64,000 nt of DNA from Blepharisma japonicum (GCA_949751835.1 CATKHK010000010.1:372001-436000), one strand, 5' to 3'; counted from the first letter of the stretch, positions 31,536-42,393 are shown. Numbers and translations are program-made. The notes: generated from the letters alone by a model not told the origin.

Positions 31536-32282
31536 ATGGCATCAAGCGCAATTCTAATTGTTGGTGCAAGCAAAGGTATAGGTAAAGCTCTAGCAATCAT
31601 CCTAGCAAAAATTTACCCATCGTATCAAGTTTATGCTGTTTCACGCGCAATTTCTTCTCAGCAATCAGAATTCAGCTCGATTTCCTCAAATATTCAATGC
31701 ATAGATGCAGATTCCTCTACAACAGAAGGCGTAAATACAATCCTTCAGACAGTTACTCAAAGAGTTAAGTTTCTAGTTTATGGTGCAGGTGATGTGGGCC
31801 CTAAATGGGATGAAAATATTACCCCAGAAGATTTTGACAGGAATATGAATGTAAATGCACGAGGAGCATTCTTTATTACTAGAGGTCTTCAGCATCAATT
31901 TGAAGAAAATGCAAAAATCTTATTTATCACCACTGGCTGTGGAAGATTTTATGCCATTCCAACTCCTCTTTACTCAATCTCCAAAGCTGCATTTAATATG
32001 ATCGCTGAGATCATGAAAAAAGAAATCCATGGAGCATCAGTTGGACTTGTTGAGCCTGGCTTGGCAAGGACAAATATGTATCGCATGGCTTCAGAGAAAG
32101 CGCCAGAACTAGGTGGCCTAGCTACCATAAGTCCAGAAATAGTAGCGAAGTTTTTGTCATTTTTGTTAAGCGATAGAGTGAATGGAGAAGAATTTTCTTC
32201 ACAAATATGGAATATTTATGATACTCAGCATCATAGCAGATGGCACGAAGCTGGAGACGAGGAGTTAATTAATCCATTTTAA
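31536..32282 (+). CDS. Short-chain dehydrogenase/reductase (classical SDR)
   Basis: 248 residues with a Rossmann fold. GASKGIG (about 10-16) is the cofactor loop. DADSS ends the next strand, and VYGAGDVG corresponds to the NNAG motif. NVNARGAFF matches the structural Asn region, a Thr-Thr-Gly replaces the usual catalytic Ser stretch, and YSISK gives Tyr and Lys. The size and the C-terminal WNIYDTQHHSRW resemble sepiapterin-reductase-like and carbonyl-reductase-like SDRs, but the substrate is not clear. The Arg following the strand-2 position (AVSRA) favours NADPH. It is cytosolic, having no targeting signal. All Trp codons are TGG. Stop TAA; no intron. Confidence 0.88.
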   Translation: MASSAILIVGASKGIGKALAIILAKIYPSYQVYAVSRAISSQQSEFSSISSNIQCIDADSSTTEGVNTILQTVTQRVKFLVYGAGDVGPKWDENITPEDFDRNMNVNARGAFFITRGLQHQFEENAKILFITTGCGRFYAIPTPLYSISKAAFNMIAEIMKKEIHGASVGLVEPGLARTNMYRMASEKAPELGGLATISPEIVAKFLSFLLSDRVNGEEFSSQIWNIYDTQHHSRWHEAGDEELINPF

Positions 32283-32400
32283 AGATAATTCATTTAAATG
32301 GATACACAATTCCATTAGTATGGAGCTAATTTTCGATAAATTATCAATTGAAAAACTCAATAAATATAGTATATCAATTATACACAGTTAAATATATATA

Positions 32401-33516
32401 TTACAAACTCAACTTTCTCAGTCTTAGTAACTGCTGCAGTACCATTTGAGGATTCTTAAATGTCGGATAAATTTCTAAGATTTCAGTCAATTGCTCAGAT
32501 TTTGCATCATTTGTGCTATCACATAAAATTTTTTCGGTACAAGAGACGTCAGGCGTTATTGGGCTTCCTTCTGATTTTTTCCCTTTTTTGCGTTTACGCT
32601 TGCCTTCACTTTCTGAAACTGAAATATCGTGATGATCAATTCACTCGATATTTCCATTTAAACTAATCCTTTCTCTTGATGCAGCAGCCTGAATCAGTCC
32701 TTTTATATAAGTATAGTCAGGATCTTCTTCAAAGTTCAGGGACTTGCAGTAAATCATGTACCTTATGAACTCTTCAGGATATCCGGCAAAGAGATTTCCA
32801 ACGGAAGTTGTTAATTTCCTTTCCATGATTTTTAAATATTTTTCTTTTTTAGATTTCCCGTCAAGTTCTTGCCAGGGTAACTTTCCTATCATAAAATAGC
32901 TCAGCAAATACCCAATGCTTTCTAAATCGTCCCGCCTACTTATTTCGATGCCCATATGCGTATTTATAGAAGCAAAACGTGCTGTTCCTGTCAAGCTTCT
33001 ACCTTCTTTATATGGGATATGTTTTTTGGACTTTGGATCTCTGAACTTTTTTGATAGCCCATAATCAATCAAATATAGCGTATTTATATTTTCTCCAAGT
33101 CCCATAAGAAAATTTGCAGGCTTTATATCTCGATGAATAAGACTTTTATTATGGACAAACTCTATCCTTTGTATCATCTGATAAGCAAGGATTAAAATGG
33201 TTTTCAATGAAAATCGTCGCCTGCAAGATGAAAAATGATTATAAAGAGAGGGACCAAGAAGCTCAATTACTATGTAATTTGATTTCTCGTCAGAACCCTG
33301 AGAAAAAATCTTCGGGATTCCTTTTCCGTTTTTTAGTATGGAGAGAGTTTTGGCCTCAGATAAAATTTGAGAGCTATGGGTCTCTGTTTTAGAAATTTTT
33401 ATCGCAACTTGTTTATTAGTAATTGTATCAGTGCCTAAACGAACTTCTCCAAAGGAGCCTGAACCAATAACTTGGCCAACTTGAAATCTGTCATCAAGAA
33501 GTTGATTATTTTCCAT
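32401..33516 (-). CDS. Casein kinase 1 family protein kinase
   Basis: 371 residues. The kinase domain (about 10-285) has the Gly loop GSGSFGEV (18-25), Lys40, HRDIKPANF with Asp130, DYG (151-153) and the CK1-specific segment KHIPYKEGRSLTGTARFAS in place of the usual APE region. It then has RRDDLESIGY and LPWQEL. All catalytic residues are present. A single TGA Trp (NIEWIDH) continues the frame into a basic tail of about 80 residues with KRKRKKGKK, a likely nuclear or microtubule-targeting patch; standard-code reading would lose this tail. CK1 kinases phosphorylate primed or acidic Ser/Thr sites. Stop TAA, about 120 bp from the SDR stop (convergent). Confidence 0.93.
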
Positions 33517-34327
33517 TATTTATAAGAACAGAAATTTAAGATTTTACCATTAATGCTAATAATTTTCATTGATATTAAAATTGTAAAGTGTTAAAGATAT
33601 TGGGATAGGAATTTCAAAAATTATTTATTTTTTTATAACAGTTACAATCTTTTCCCCTTTTTCGAAAATTATAATTTTTGGTTCATGTGAATTTTTTCGT
33701 TTCCTTTCTAGCCATAGTTGAGATATATACTGAAATACAATTCAGCTATTTCTTATTTCCCAGATCAAAGTAAATTACTTTTTTCACCAGAAATCAAAAA
33801 CAATTTTTTGCCTTTAATAAAAAGATTTATTCATATTGAATAATTATTTTTATTAAGATAAGCAATGCATCCAAGATGATCATTGATAGGCATTTAATAA
33901 AATTGTCCCTATCAGTTCATTTATTGCATCAAATGATTATTATAAAACATTGTTTCCCCTTAATTTCACCTTTTTATATTAGCATGGAAAATGATAATCG
34001 AAATTGTTACACTATTGAAAAATAAGTTTTAGAAGTCTTAAATTTTGGGCTAATATGCAGCTATATGATTAAATGAATTTTTCTCTGGTATCAATAGAAT
34101 TATGTATTAGCTTAATTTATTTAGTTTTTAATTCACAATCTCAAACTTTTCTAAGATCTATTAAATGCTTCTTTTTATCATTGTTGTTAAGTATATAAAC
34201 AACACTTTTAAATTAATTTTGTATCAAATAATTCAATTTTCAATTCGGACAATTCTAGTGTACTGCATATGCATATTTTAGTTTAAATAAATTATTAAGA
34301 TAGAAAATTTTCAATTGTTCATTGATA
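33517..34327. other. Divergent gap with a possible minus-strand coding remnant
   Basis: About 810 bp between the CK1 and BET starts. On the minus strand the frame 33834-33625 reads like protein (FTLIWEIRNSWIVFQY, later KIIIFEKGEKIVTVIKK) but has two internal TAA codons in its first 20 codons. It could be a short exon, a remnant or chance. The rest is AT-rich promoter-like DNA. Confidence 0.3.
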
Positions 34328-35014
34328 ATGAATATTTTGCTTCCGAAATCTTTAAATATGTCGACAGTAGCTCAAGGTCTCTCTCGAGAAGAAACAGGAC
34401 GAGCTTTGAGCTTAGTTAGATACCTTGAAGAGCAGCCTGAATCTTTGAACTTTTCAGTCCCTGTCGACTATAAGCTGCTTCAGCTTCATGATTATCCTCA
34501 TATAATCAAGCAACCTATGGATTTATCAACAGTCAAGAAGAAAATCAAGACAGCTCAGTACGTGAATTTTGATGACATGCTGTGTGACCTAATTCTCATT
34601 TGGGACAATTGCCGAACCTATAACATGATTGAATCGCCAATAGTCCAGCAAGCAGACGCAATGGAAAGATGCATGCTCAGATATTGTAATCAGCATGGTA
34701 TTTCCCTTGAATCTGCCATGCATAGACCAAGAATCGAAGAGCACCCTGATGTAATCAGTTTTCAAGCAAAAACTGCTCTTGCGGAAAGGTTTAAAACAGT
34801 TCCGCCAGACAAATTGGCTGAAATTGTACAAATAATAGAACGAGAATGTCCATATGCAATATTGAAAATCACAGAAGAAAGGTCTCAGCTACGAATTGAT
34901 GCAATTGACAAAAAAGTTTTTCAAAGAATTAATAGGTAAAATTTACGCAGGATGCTAGATAACGAAGATAGAGAAAACTCGTCTCCTATAAAGAAAATCA
35001 AGTATGAAGCCTAA
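34328..35014 (+). CDS. Compact BET protein: one bromodomain plus NET domain
   Basis: 223 residues from ATG 34328; the Met ten codons on (MSTVAQGL) may be the real start. One 15-nt intron (34936-34950) is removed. The bromodomain (about 20-115) has VDYKLLQLHDYPHIIKQPMDLSTVKKK, the LIWDNCRTYN loop with the acetyl-lysine-binding Asn, and the last helix. The second domain (about 140-215) is NET/extra-terminal: KTALAERFKTVPPDKLAEIVQII, then LRIDAIDKKVFQRINR, matching the IDFETL strand of BET proteins. It lacks the second bromodomain of animal BRD2/3/4 and the long tail. BET proteins read acetylated histones and recruit factors through NET. Stop TAA. Confidence 0.9.
34936..34950 (+). other. 15-nt intron of the BET gene
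   Basis: Reads GTAAAATTTACGCAG, with T9 and A10. Without its removal the NET domain frame ends at once in TAA. Splicing adds about 21 acidic and basic tail residues. Confidence 0.8.
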
Positions 35015-35123
35015 ATAACACTGATAACTAATTCTCGTCCTTTTTATTTTTCATGCTTTCTTATAAGATCTCAAATTATAAAAGAGTTCATTTAATTACT
35101 CTTTATCATAGAATAAAACTAAT

Positions 35124-37472
35124 CTAGCCTTTCAAAACTCTTTCCTCTTGGATTGGCATCATTAAAGGATGCATTACAGTTTGTCTAGAGGCGACTTTTC
35201 CTCCACCTCCTTGAATTGTTTTTCTGATATTTCCGATAGATATTGAATATCTATGAGATCTATCATTCATTTCATTGCTCATCGTTTGGACCTGATTTAA
35301 TGCTTCAGCAAGTTTAGCCTTTTCAATAGCTAAACTCTCTTCAAGTTTTTTATTTTTATCAGTTATTCTTGCTATCTTTTTTTCAGTGATTTTGCTTTCT
35401 ACACTCATCTTCGATTTTTCGCTTACTAATTGATGATACATCAAGGTCAATTGTTCAAGGTTTCTTTCTAAAGTGTCAGTTTTCTTCTTTAACTCCTTTT
35501 CTCCTATTGACAGATTGCTTTCAATATTCCTATTGACTTCTCTCAACTCGTCTAGCTGAATTTCTAAATCAATCACTTGTTTAACTCTTGTCTGAAGATC
35601 TTTCATGATAGTCCTTTTTTCTGCATTCCATCGTTCTCTTTCTTTTAGTGTCACTTCTTCAATAATTTCGTTACGAAGTTTGTCCATCTTTGGAAGACCG
35701 ACTGAAATAGTTTCATCTAGCCTTCTCTGAACTAATCTTAGCTCATTAGTCAAAGATTGGTTTTTTTCTTTTTCCCATTGAGTTTTGCCTCTTTCCTCTT
35801 CCAGCTCTGCTTTTAATTTGGAAAATTCGTCTTCAGACGACGCTTGCCTTTCTAGCGTGCTTTGCCTTATCAGCTGCTCATTTTCAGAAGTTTTTTCTGA
35901 AATTTTTTGAGAGAGCTTAAGCACTTTATCATTGAGTGCTTCGATTTCTGATTCTAAAGATACATTCATATCAGTAAGTGCATCAATTCTTTCCTCTTTT
36001 ATTGTTAAAGTTTCTTCAATTAGTTTATATCTTGCCTCAAAATTCTGGACTTCTTCATTTAAGTTTTCATTTTGCTCTTTTAAGTCTTCAATTTCTTCGT
36101 CTTTTTTCAAAATTTCTGCTCTAAGCTTTAAGGAGTTTTCAACTTCTTCTGAGAGCCGAAGTTTTGTGTCTTCAAGCTCTTGGATCATTTCTTTGTTTTC
36201 TATGTATTGAATTTCTGGTTCTTTTTTTTCTTCTTCCTCTTCAGAACTTGATTCATTTTTTTTCTCTTCTTCTTCTTCTGCTGCTACTTCTGGTGGCTGA
36301 TCTTTTCCTGAGGCTGATGGAGGTATTACTGCACCAACATTTTTTAAACTGTTTTCTAGCTGTAAAATTCGCTTATCTTTGACCACCATTTCTTCTTTTG
36401 CTTTATCAAGCATAAGCTTCAGCTCAGCAACTGTATATTCTCGATTGACTCTTGGCTTGTTTTTTATTGATTTTGCACGAATCCCAAACCTGAGAGTGCT
36501 GATAGTTTCAGCTTCATTATAAGGAGAAGGTGAGCAAGTTATAATTAAAGCAGTTTTCGAGTTTCCTCCTAAAGAATCTTGCAAAACTCTTGTCAGCTTA
36601 GAATCTCTATATGGGACGTGTGTAGATTTCCCATCCGTAAGTGCAGTGATGACCTGCCCTAAACTTGTTAATGATTTATTAATATTTTTGGCTTCTTCAA
36701 GTCTTTTGCCTTCAGCCCCAGTTTTTCCAACTTTTTCACTTCCAGCCAAATCCACCAAATATAATTTGCCAGTTTTTGATGATAAATCTTTTTTATTTGT
36801 CATATTTAACGTCAAACAAAATAGTGAGTGCGACCTGGAGCTTCCAGCATTCATATGTGTATACCCAACTTCTCTATTGCTAGTCCCAAAAGCCATTAAA
36901 TCATACACTTCTTCCATGCTGCCTACATATTTTTCAGTTAAATCAGCTATATAAACTCCTCTTGTTTTATCCTCATGTACCTTTAAATTCGTTTTACTTG
37001 GATCAAGCAAATCTTTAATCTTCTCCATGTAAATTTCACAGTACGCAACTTTTACCTGGAATTCCAAATGTTCATCAGCATTTACAATATTTTCAAAAAC
37101 AGTGCTTACCATACGAGGAATAATCCCCATAAGCTCTTCATCGTAAAGATCTGGCCCTGTCATTGAAAATGTTTTTCCTGAAGATGTTTGTCCATAGGCA
37201 AAAATTGTCCCATTAAATCCTTGTATTACTGCTTCAACCGTCGGCTTTGCAGCAACTTCGTAGACTTGCCGCTGAGTTGCGAGAGGCGTAAAAACGTAGT
37301 CATAATTGAATTTTGCGGGCTCACCACCTTCAGAGGTACGAACTAAGACTGTTTTGTTGTCTGGGCTGAAATTCACACAAACCTGCATAGAGATGGCTTT
37401 TTCTTTTTCGTTTAGCGGGCGGAATCTGCACACAACGCGAACATTGCCAGTCCCTGTATCGTCGTCTTCCAT
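35124..37472 (-). CDS. Kinesin-1 (conventional kinesin heavy chain) family motor
   Basis: 782 residues with an N-terminal motor. Motor landmarks are RFRPLN, the P-loop GQTSSGKT (94-101), switch I NAGSSRSHS, switch II DLAGSE and a neck-linker region after RAKSIKNKPRVNRE. The block KNINKSLTSLGQVITAL followed by VPYRDSKLTR is closest to kinesin-1. Residues about 345-740 are coiled coil for dimerisation, interrupted by an acidic low-complexity stretch (about 395-430). The tail is short and lacks an obvious kinesin-light-chain or IAK autoinhibitory motif. It would walk to microtubule plus ends and carry cargo in the cytoplasm. No intron or TGA; stop TAG. Confidence 0.93.
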   Translation of the reverse strand: MEDDDTGTGNVRVVCRFRPLNEKEKAISMQVCVNFSPDNKTVLVRTSEGGEPAKFNYDYVFTPLATQRQVYEVAAKPTVEAVIQGFNGTIFAYGQTSSGKTFSMTGPDLYDEELMGIIPRMVSTVFENIVNADEHLEFQVKVAYCEIYMEKIKDLLDPSKTNLKVHEDKTRGVYIADLTEKYVGSMEEVYDLMAFGTSNREVGYTHMNAGSSRSHSLFCLTLNMTNKKDLSSKTGKLYLVDLAGSEKVGKTGAEGKRLEEAKNINKSLTSLGQVITALTDGKSTHVPYRDSKLTRVLQDSLGGNSKTALIITCSPSPYNEAETISTLRFGIRAKSIKNKPRVNREYTVAELKLMLDKAKEEMVVKDKRILQLENSLKNVGAVIPPSASGKDQPPEVAAEEEEEKKNESSSEEEEEKKEPEIQYIENKEMIQELEDTKLRLSEEVENSLKLRAEILKKDEEIEDLKEQNENLNEEVQNFEARYKLIEETLTIKEERIDALTDMNVSLESEIEALNDKVLKLSQKISEKTSENEQLIRQSTLERQASSEDEFSKLKAELEEERGKTQWEKEKNQSLTNELRLVQRRLDETISVGLPKMDKLRNEIIEEVTLKERERWNAEKRTIMKDLQTRVKQVIDLEIQLDELREVNRNIESNLSIGEKELKKKTDTLERNLEQLTLMYHQLVSEKSKMSVESKITEKKIARITDKNKKLEESLAIEKAKLAEALNQVQTMSNEMNDRSHRYSISIGNIRKTIQGGGGKVASRQTVMHPLMMPIQEERVLKG

Positions 37473-38104
37473 TTAATATGAAATTATAGTTATTAATAGA
37501 AAGGCATTTTGAAGTGCACTTCTTGTGGTAGCCTTGCTTGAGATTTAATAAGGCTTTATCAATTATTTAATTTTTGTTTGATATTGGAGGAAATTTTGAT
37601 GTTTTGGTTAGGATTGTTATATTTGATATTTACAATTTCCAAGTGTTACTATTTCGATTTATATTACAATTCATTCATTTGGATTTGTTATAAGTAAATA
37701 TTTTTTACTCTTTTCACATTTTTAGATCTGTTTCGTTATTAGAGCTCGGAATTGAATGGTATCTCATTTTAGGAAAAACTGTAAGGCTTCATTTCAATAA
37801 TTTTTCTGCTGAATCTTTACTTTATTGTCATATAACGCTTTTGTTTGTGATTTATATCACCAAGGCAATTGCATGATATTTTTCTTTATAGTTATAAATA
37901 TTGCAATAGATTGGGCTTTTGCTTCAAATCAAAAGTACTTATATTTACACCAAAATTTTCTATATTTGATATTGTAACACAAACATTTTCTATAATAAAA
38001 GATTTCAGAAATCAATCTAATTATTACGAGAGCGTTTTTTTAAGGTTTATGATAATGGCGATTCTACCTTTTTTATAGTAAACAAGCAAATTAATTATAT
38101 AAAT
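37473..38104. other. Divergent intergenic gap
   Basis: About 630 bp, AT-rich. A frame of 69 codons at 37869-38078 has no protein-like composition and is probably chance. Nothing else recognised. Confidence 0.35.
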
Positions 38105-38284
38105 ATGGATATTGAGAAAGTCGAGAGTAAACCCGAACATCCTTTTGTAAGACGAACGCGAAACTATTTGAACATCGTATCAAGTCCTCCAATGAATGTA
38201 AAAGATAAAGATCAGCCTTATAAAGGTGAAATTTTCCAGAAAACGAGTCAAAGGCTAAAGATGGATATTTTTTCTTTTCATTAA
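38105..38284 (+). CDS. Microprotein, copy 1 (59 aa)
   Basis: A 59-residue gene that is easy to miss. It is supported by its similarity to the 64-residue gene at 40363-40557. Shared in order are KPEHP, V.R.RN, SPPM, DK.QPY and G.IF, with similar spacing. Both start about 8 residues before KPEHP and end soon after the IF motif. The protein is basic and has no signal peptide or membrane helix. Function unknown; small proline-bearing proteins of this kind often line ciliary or cortical microtubules, but that is only a guess. Stop TAA. Confidence 0.65.
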   Translation: MDIEKVESKPEHPFVRRTRNYLNIVSSPPMNVKDKDQPYKGEIFQKTSQRLKMDIFSFH

Positions 38285-38937
38285 GCCTTTATAAATTATT
38301 ATATGACCAATTAAGTGATTAAAATGATTTTTTGACACTTAACAATCTCATATATCTTTATAAATAAAAAATTGCCAATAATCTGCCCTATATTTAATTT
38401 CCCATTTAACATTTTTTTGGCTTTTAAATATAATTTTTATAAGCCAAATAAATAAGGCAATTTTTATTTTTTTTTATTATGATAAGTAGTAATCAATGAT
38501 TACTCATAATATAAAATTAATTGAAGAACTCCAGAAAATCCTCGAAAACAATGATTATAAAGCTAAAAATCAATAAAATGTTTCGGTGATCAATAATTAT
38601 ATTAAATGAAATTTCTTATCTAATTCTCTGGGTGAGCAAAATTTCATTTTTGTTGTCAAAGTTGTGAGCTTTATTTTAAAATTATATTATTTTTGTCCTA
38701 TTAAAGTCTTAATTGAAATATGAATTAAATCAATAAAATTCAGCATTTAAAATCATTATTCAGTAAAATATATTGTAGATGCCAATGCTATAGCCTCAAG
38801 AAATGATTTTCTTCGAATTTATCTCTGCCTAAATCATAATTTTATTTTTATCAAAGAAAATTATTTCTAATCTATTTCTTTCTAAATTTAATCATTTAAT
38901 TTCATATTTCCTGAATTTGTTAAGCTTTATAAGAACT
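38285..38937. other. Convergent intergenic gap
   Basis: About 650 bp of very AT-rich DNA between microprotein 1 and the eS10 stop. Nothing recognised. Confidence 0.4.
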
Positions 38938-39297
38938 TTATTCCTTCTTTAATCCTCTTCCAAAGCCTCCTGTTCTCCTAGGTCTGTCGTCATCCCTTGG
39001 CTTCTTAACTGCAGGTGCCTTATAAATATCAGGTCTAATGTTCGAAGGTAATCCAAGATATTCACACATAGCTAAAATTCCTTTTTCATTTAGGTAATAA
39101 TAGAACCACTGCCAATTGAATTTTTCTTCAATGAGTCCTCTTGATTTCAAGCTTTTGCAGATCATCATGATCTTCAGATTTGGAACAGGGATATCTTGAT
39201 GCCTTGGAAGCCCAGTGTCTTTTCTTACGACAAGAGTACCTTCTTTCAATAAGTATTGGTAAATTTGTCTCTTCTCACTTTTAGAAACAAGCACCAT
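38938..39297 (-). CDS. RPS10: Ribosomal protein eS10
   Basis: 119 residues, slightly shorter than the animal protein (165) because the C-terminal tail is reduced. The conserved core is complete: a Lys-rich start with IYQYLLKEGTLVVRKD, then VPNLKIMMICKSLKSRGLIEEKFNWQWFYYYLNEKGI and YLGLPSNIRPDIYK. The tail is Arg/Gly-rich (RPRRTGGFGRGLKKE). It is a component of the 40S head near the mRNA entry path. Both Trp codons are TGG, as expected of a highly expressed gene. It lies between two related microprotein genes. Stop TAA; no intron. Confidence 0.95.
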   Translation of the reverse strand: MVLVSKSEKRQIYQYLLKEGTLVVRKDTGLPRHQDIPVPNLKIMMICKSLKSRGLIEEKFNWQWFYYYLNEKGILAMCEYLGLPSNIRPDIYKAPAVKKPRDDDRPRRTGGFGRGLKKE

Positions 39298-40362
39298 TTA
39301 TAAGCCACTCTTTGCAAGGAAAGCTAAGGAATGTAAAGAGAGAAAGGAAAAATTTATGAGCTTTTTTGAAATTTTGCTAGAAGTGGATGGTCTTTTAAAG
39401 TAGATTAAGGTATTTTGGCTTAAAACCAGGAAAAAGTAAATCATTTAACAATTTCATTGCTAGATAGATTATAGTTTCTGCGCTATAGGCCATAAATATT
39501 TGAGTTTAGCTGCTAGTAATTATGCGGAAGGAGATATTTAGGAAATAGTTCTCTTGTGTTAGTTATTAAGGCATGCTAGCATAGCCAACTTATGTTAAGG
39601 GCTTAGTGAAGGCTTTAAAAGTTTAAATAATATGAACAAATAAATTTTTGTTAGCCAAATATAAATAATTAAAGCAGAATTGAATATTTAATGATTAAAG
39701 GGATTAAAAAATTTAATATGATGGCTTTATTAAGAAATATCTCTCTAACTTTAAAGTATATCAAAATCCGATTTTCATATCTATATGCATGATTAAGTAG
39801 AATTAAAGCTAAAAGATTTCAAAAGTGATTTCTATTTCTTTTAAAATCAATTTTCTACCTATTAATCCAATTCTTTAAATGTTATTGTAACGGCTCTTAT
39901 TTAGTATTGAAGATTTGATGACTACTTTAAATATGTGATATGAAACCGATGCAGGCTGTATTAAGGAAATTATTTAATTCTTCACATTGATCCTTGCATA
40001 TATAAATGCGTAGCCAGCCTGTTTATCTTTCAAATCGTATTAATGAGAAAAGATCTACTTCGTGGTTGAATTAATTGAGTAAAGCAAATATTCGGAGAGC
40101 TTCTTCAATTAAAATCTTGTTCTTAAATTCCTTGCTATTTTTAATAATAAAATTTTAAAATAAGGTTTCATGCAACCTCCATAATAAATCAACTAATAGG
40201 GTAATTATAATTTATTTTATTTTTCCCTAATCAATATATAAAAATTCATACTTAGACATAAATACTCTATCTTTACTCGATTATTTCCATCTTCTGCATA
40301 TCTTTAATTTCTGTTTCTGTTTAGAAATTTTGTGTGAATATAACGTATATAATAAAATTAAT
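39298..40362. other. Divergent intergenic gap
   Basis: About 1.07 kb between eS10 and microprotein 2. AT-rich, with stops in all frames. It should hold the eS10 promoter. No RNA gene or repeat recognised. Confidence 0.4.
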
Positions 40363-40557
40363 ATGGAATTCGAAAAGACAAAATCTACAGGGAGAAAGCC
40401 AGAGCATCCACTGGTAACTCGATCAAGGAATCAAGAGGGAATTTTATTTAGTCCTCCCATGGTAATTAGGGATAAAGAGCAACCTTATCAAGGCGTGATA
40501 TTTCCAACTAAAGACAAAAAATCTTTGCCAGAAGTATTTACCTTCTACGCAAACTAG
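40363..40557 (+). CDS. Microprotein, copy 2 (64 aa)
   Basis: 64 residues from ATG 40363. An upstream extension of the frame has no extra homology, so the start is set by alignment with copy 1. The conserved blocks are KPEHPLVTRSRN, SPPMVIRDKEQPYQG and IFPTKDKK; this copy has a slightly longer tail (LPEVFTFYAN). The two copies differ at many positions, so both are probably under selection instead of being a fresh duplication. Function unknown. Stop TAG. Confidence 0.65.
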   Translation: MEFEKTKSTGRKPEHPLVTRSRNQEGILFSPPMVIRDKEQPYQGVIFPTKDKKSLPEVFTFYAN

Positions 40558-40983
40558 ACGAGATTTATAACATAATGCAAGCTTAATTTTCATTAAAATT
40601 GTTCAAAAGCTTAAAACTTGGGAATTTTAGATATATTTTTCTTATTAAATTTGTTTTTTATTGATCGTCAAAACTTCTCCTCGATTTCAGAATTTGAATA
40701 GCAATTAATACAAAAAGTAATTGAGAGCAAAAAGGAGATTATTTTAATAATTTAAACCTTAAATTATAATAAATCCCTTAAAAGCAAATAAAATTATTTT
40801 AATTATTTCCATTTGTATCTCAACTGATTAAAACTTTAGATGTGATTATACTCATTTTTTTATCATAAGTTTGTGGCTTGATTTATCCATTTAAACCAGC
40901 CTCTATTTTACTAAGCAAGAATAATCTGAAATAATAACAGTAAATTGAGAGGCAAAAGTCCAGTAACTTATAATTTACATATA
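40558..40983. other. Intergenic gap
   Basis: About 425 bp of AT-rich DNA upstream of PARG. Nothing recognised apart from presumed promoter sequence. Confidence 0.4.
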
Positions 40984-42393
40984 ATGGCTGATGCGCAATT
41001 AGAAATTCCAATAGTTTATGATAGTGAAGAATGGATTGATTCCTGCAAAGTTATTACTGATATTAGTGAAGGTTCAGCTACAAACTGCAACGATCTGAGA
41101 GATTTAATAGAAGAACTTCAAGGAATCAACTGGAAGTGTGAGCACGAACTTTCTGGAATTACCCAAGTATTGGATTCTCAAGGATGCCGACTTTTTGGAT
41201 TTGACAATTTTTATAGTGAAGTTTTACCTTGGCTTGCATCAAAAATCCTTCAGATTCCAAAGTTTTTCCCATCAGGTATCCCAATGCTTCGGCAATCACA
41301 AAACCAATTTTTACTTTTTTCACGAGAGCAATGTGTTGCTTTGCTAGGTGCACTATTTTTAGCAGCAACCAAATATAACCATATGGCATTATATGTAACT
41401 TCTATGTAGGAAGATTCGTACACAACAACTTCTCAGCAGTGCAAATTACTTTCATTTGTAAATTATTTCACAATGATGCATGAGCAACCTCCTGATTATC
41501 TAACATCTACCTTTATCTCCTTTGAAAGAATTTCTTCAGAGGCTAAGCCCTTATCACACTGGCTATGTCTCAAGGACAAGCTGAGCCATGTCACAATATC
41601 AGGAAATCTCAGTATTGAAGATTGCCCAGACCCTTGCTTACGCATAGATTTCGCTAATAAATTTATTGGAGGTGGCACTTTATTACATGGAAACGTCCAA
41701 GAAGAAATTGCTTTTACTATTCACCCAGAAATGATAATTTCTATGATGATTTCTGATGTAATGCTAGATAATGAAGCTATAATTATTGTAGGAGCGCAAA
41801 GAACTACATTGCATAGAGGATACGGGAGTAGCAGTTCATATGTCGAAAGATTTCATGATAGAAGACCTTTAGATAATTTGAATAGAATTGATGCTCATGA
41901 AGCTGCAATTGATGCATTAGAACTTATGTATAATCCTGAAAGTCAATACCAAGATTTGCTGATAGAAAGAGAAATTAATAAAGCTTATATAGGCTTCTTG
42001 GGAGATTCTCATGAAAGAAAAGAGTTTGTAGAGAAAGAACTAAACAGGGCTTTTGAAGCAAGAAATAAAGAAAAGAGCGGCGAGGAAGAGGGAAAAGAAG
42101 AAAAACTTAGACCTATTGCAACTGGGAAATGGGGATGCGGAATGTTTGGCGGAGATCCTGAATTAAAACTAATTATACAATGAATAGCAGCAACTAAAGC
42201 AAGAAGAGACATGATTTTTATGACTTTTAATGATGAAAATTTGAAAAGAAAATCGAAAATACTGATTGAAAAATATAATAATGCAAATATTGAAACGCTG
42301 ATGACAGATTTAAGAAAAGTTTTAAATGAAAAAAGAAATGAAAATCAGGCATCAGTTATTGATTTAATGCTTGAAGAAATTCAAAACAGTTAA
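40984..42393 (+). CDS. PARG: Poly(ADP-ribose) glycohydrolase
   Basis: 464 residues after removal of a 15-nt intron (41395-41409) and with one TGA Trp (IIQWIAATK). The start ATG gives MADAQLEIP. The catalytic macrodomain carries the PARG signature: DFANKFIGGGTLLHGNVQEE, with the diphosphate-binding GGG at about 224-226 and the two catalytic glutamates at about 235-236. It is followed by HPEMI, then GAQRTTLHRGYGSSSSY, and GKWGCGMFGGDPELK as in animal PARG. The N-terminal regulatory region of animal enzymes is absent. It cleaves ribose-ribose bonds of poly(ADP-ribose), probably in the nucleus after DNA damage. A Glu/Lys-rich insert (about 375-395) precedes the last helices. Stop TAA. Confidence 0.93.
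41395..41409 (+). other. 15-nt intron of the PARG gene
   Basis: Reads GTAACTTCTATGTAG, phase 0, with an in-frame TAG and T9/A10. Removal joins HMALY to EDSYTT in frame with the catalytic domain. Confidence 0.92.

Noticed and set aside
32460-32666. A 68-codon plus-strand frame
   Set aside because: It lies opposite the real C-terminal tail of casein kinase 1 and has no protein-like features.
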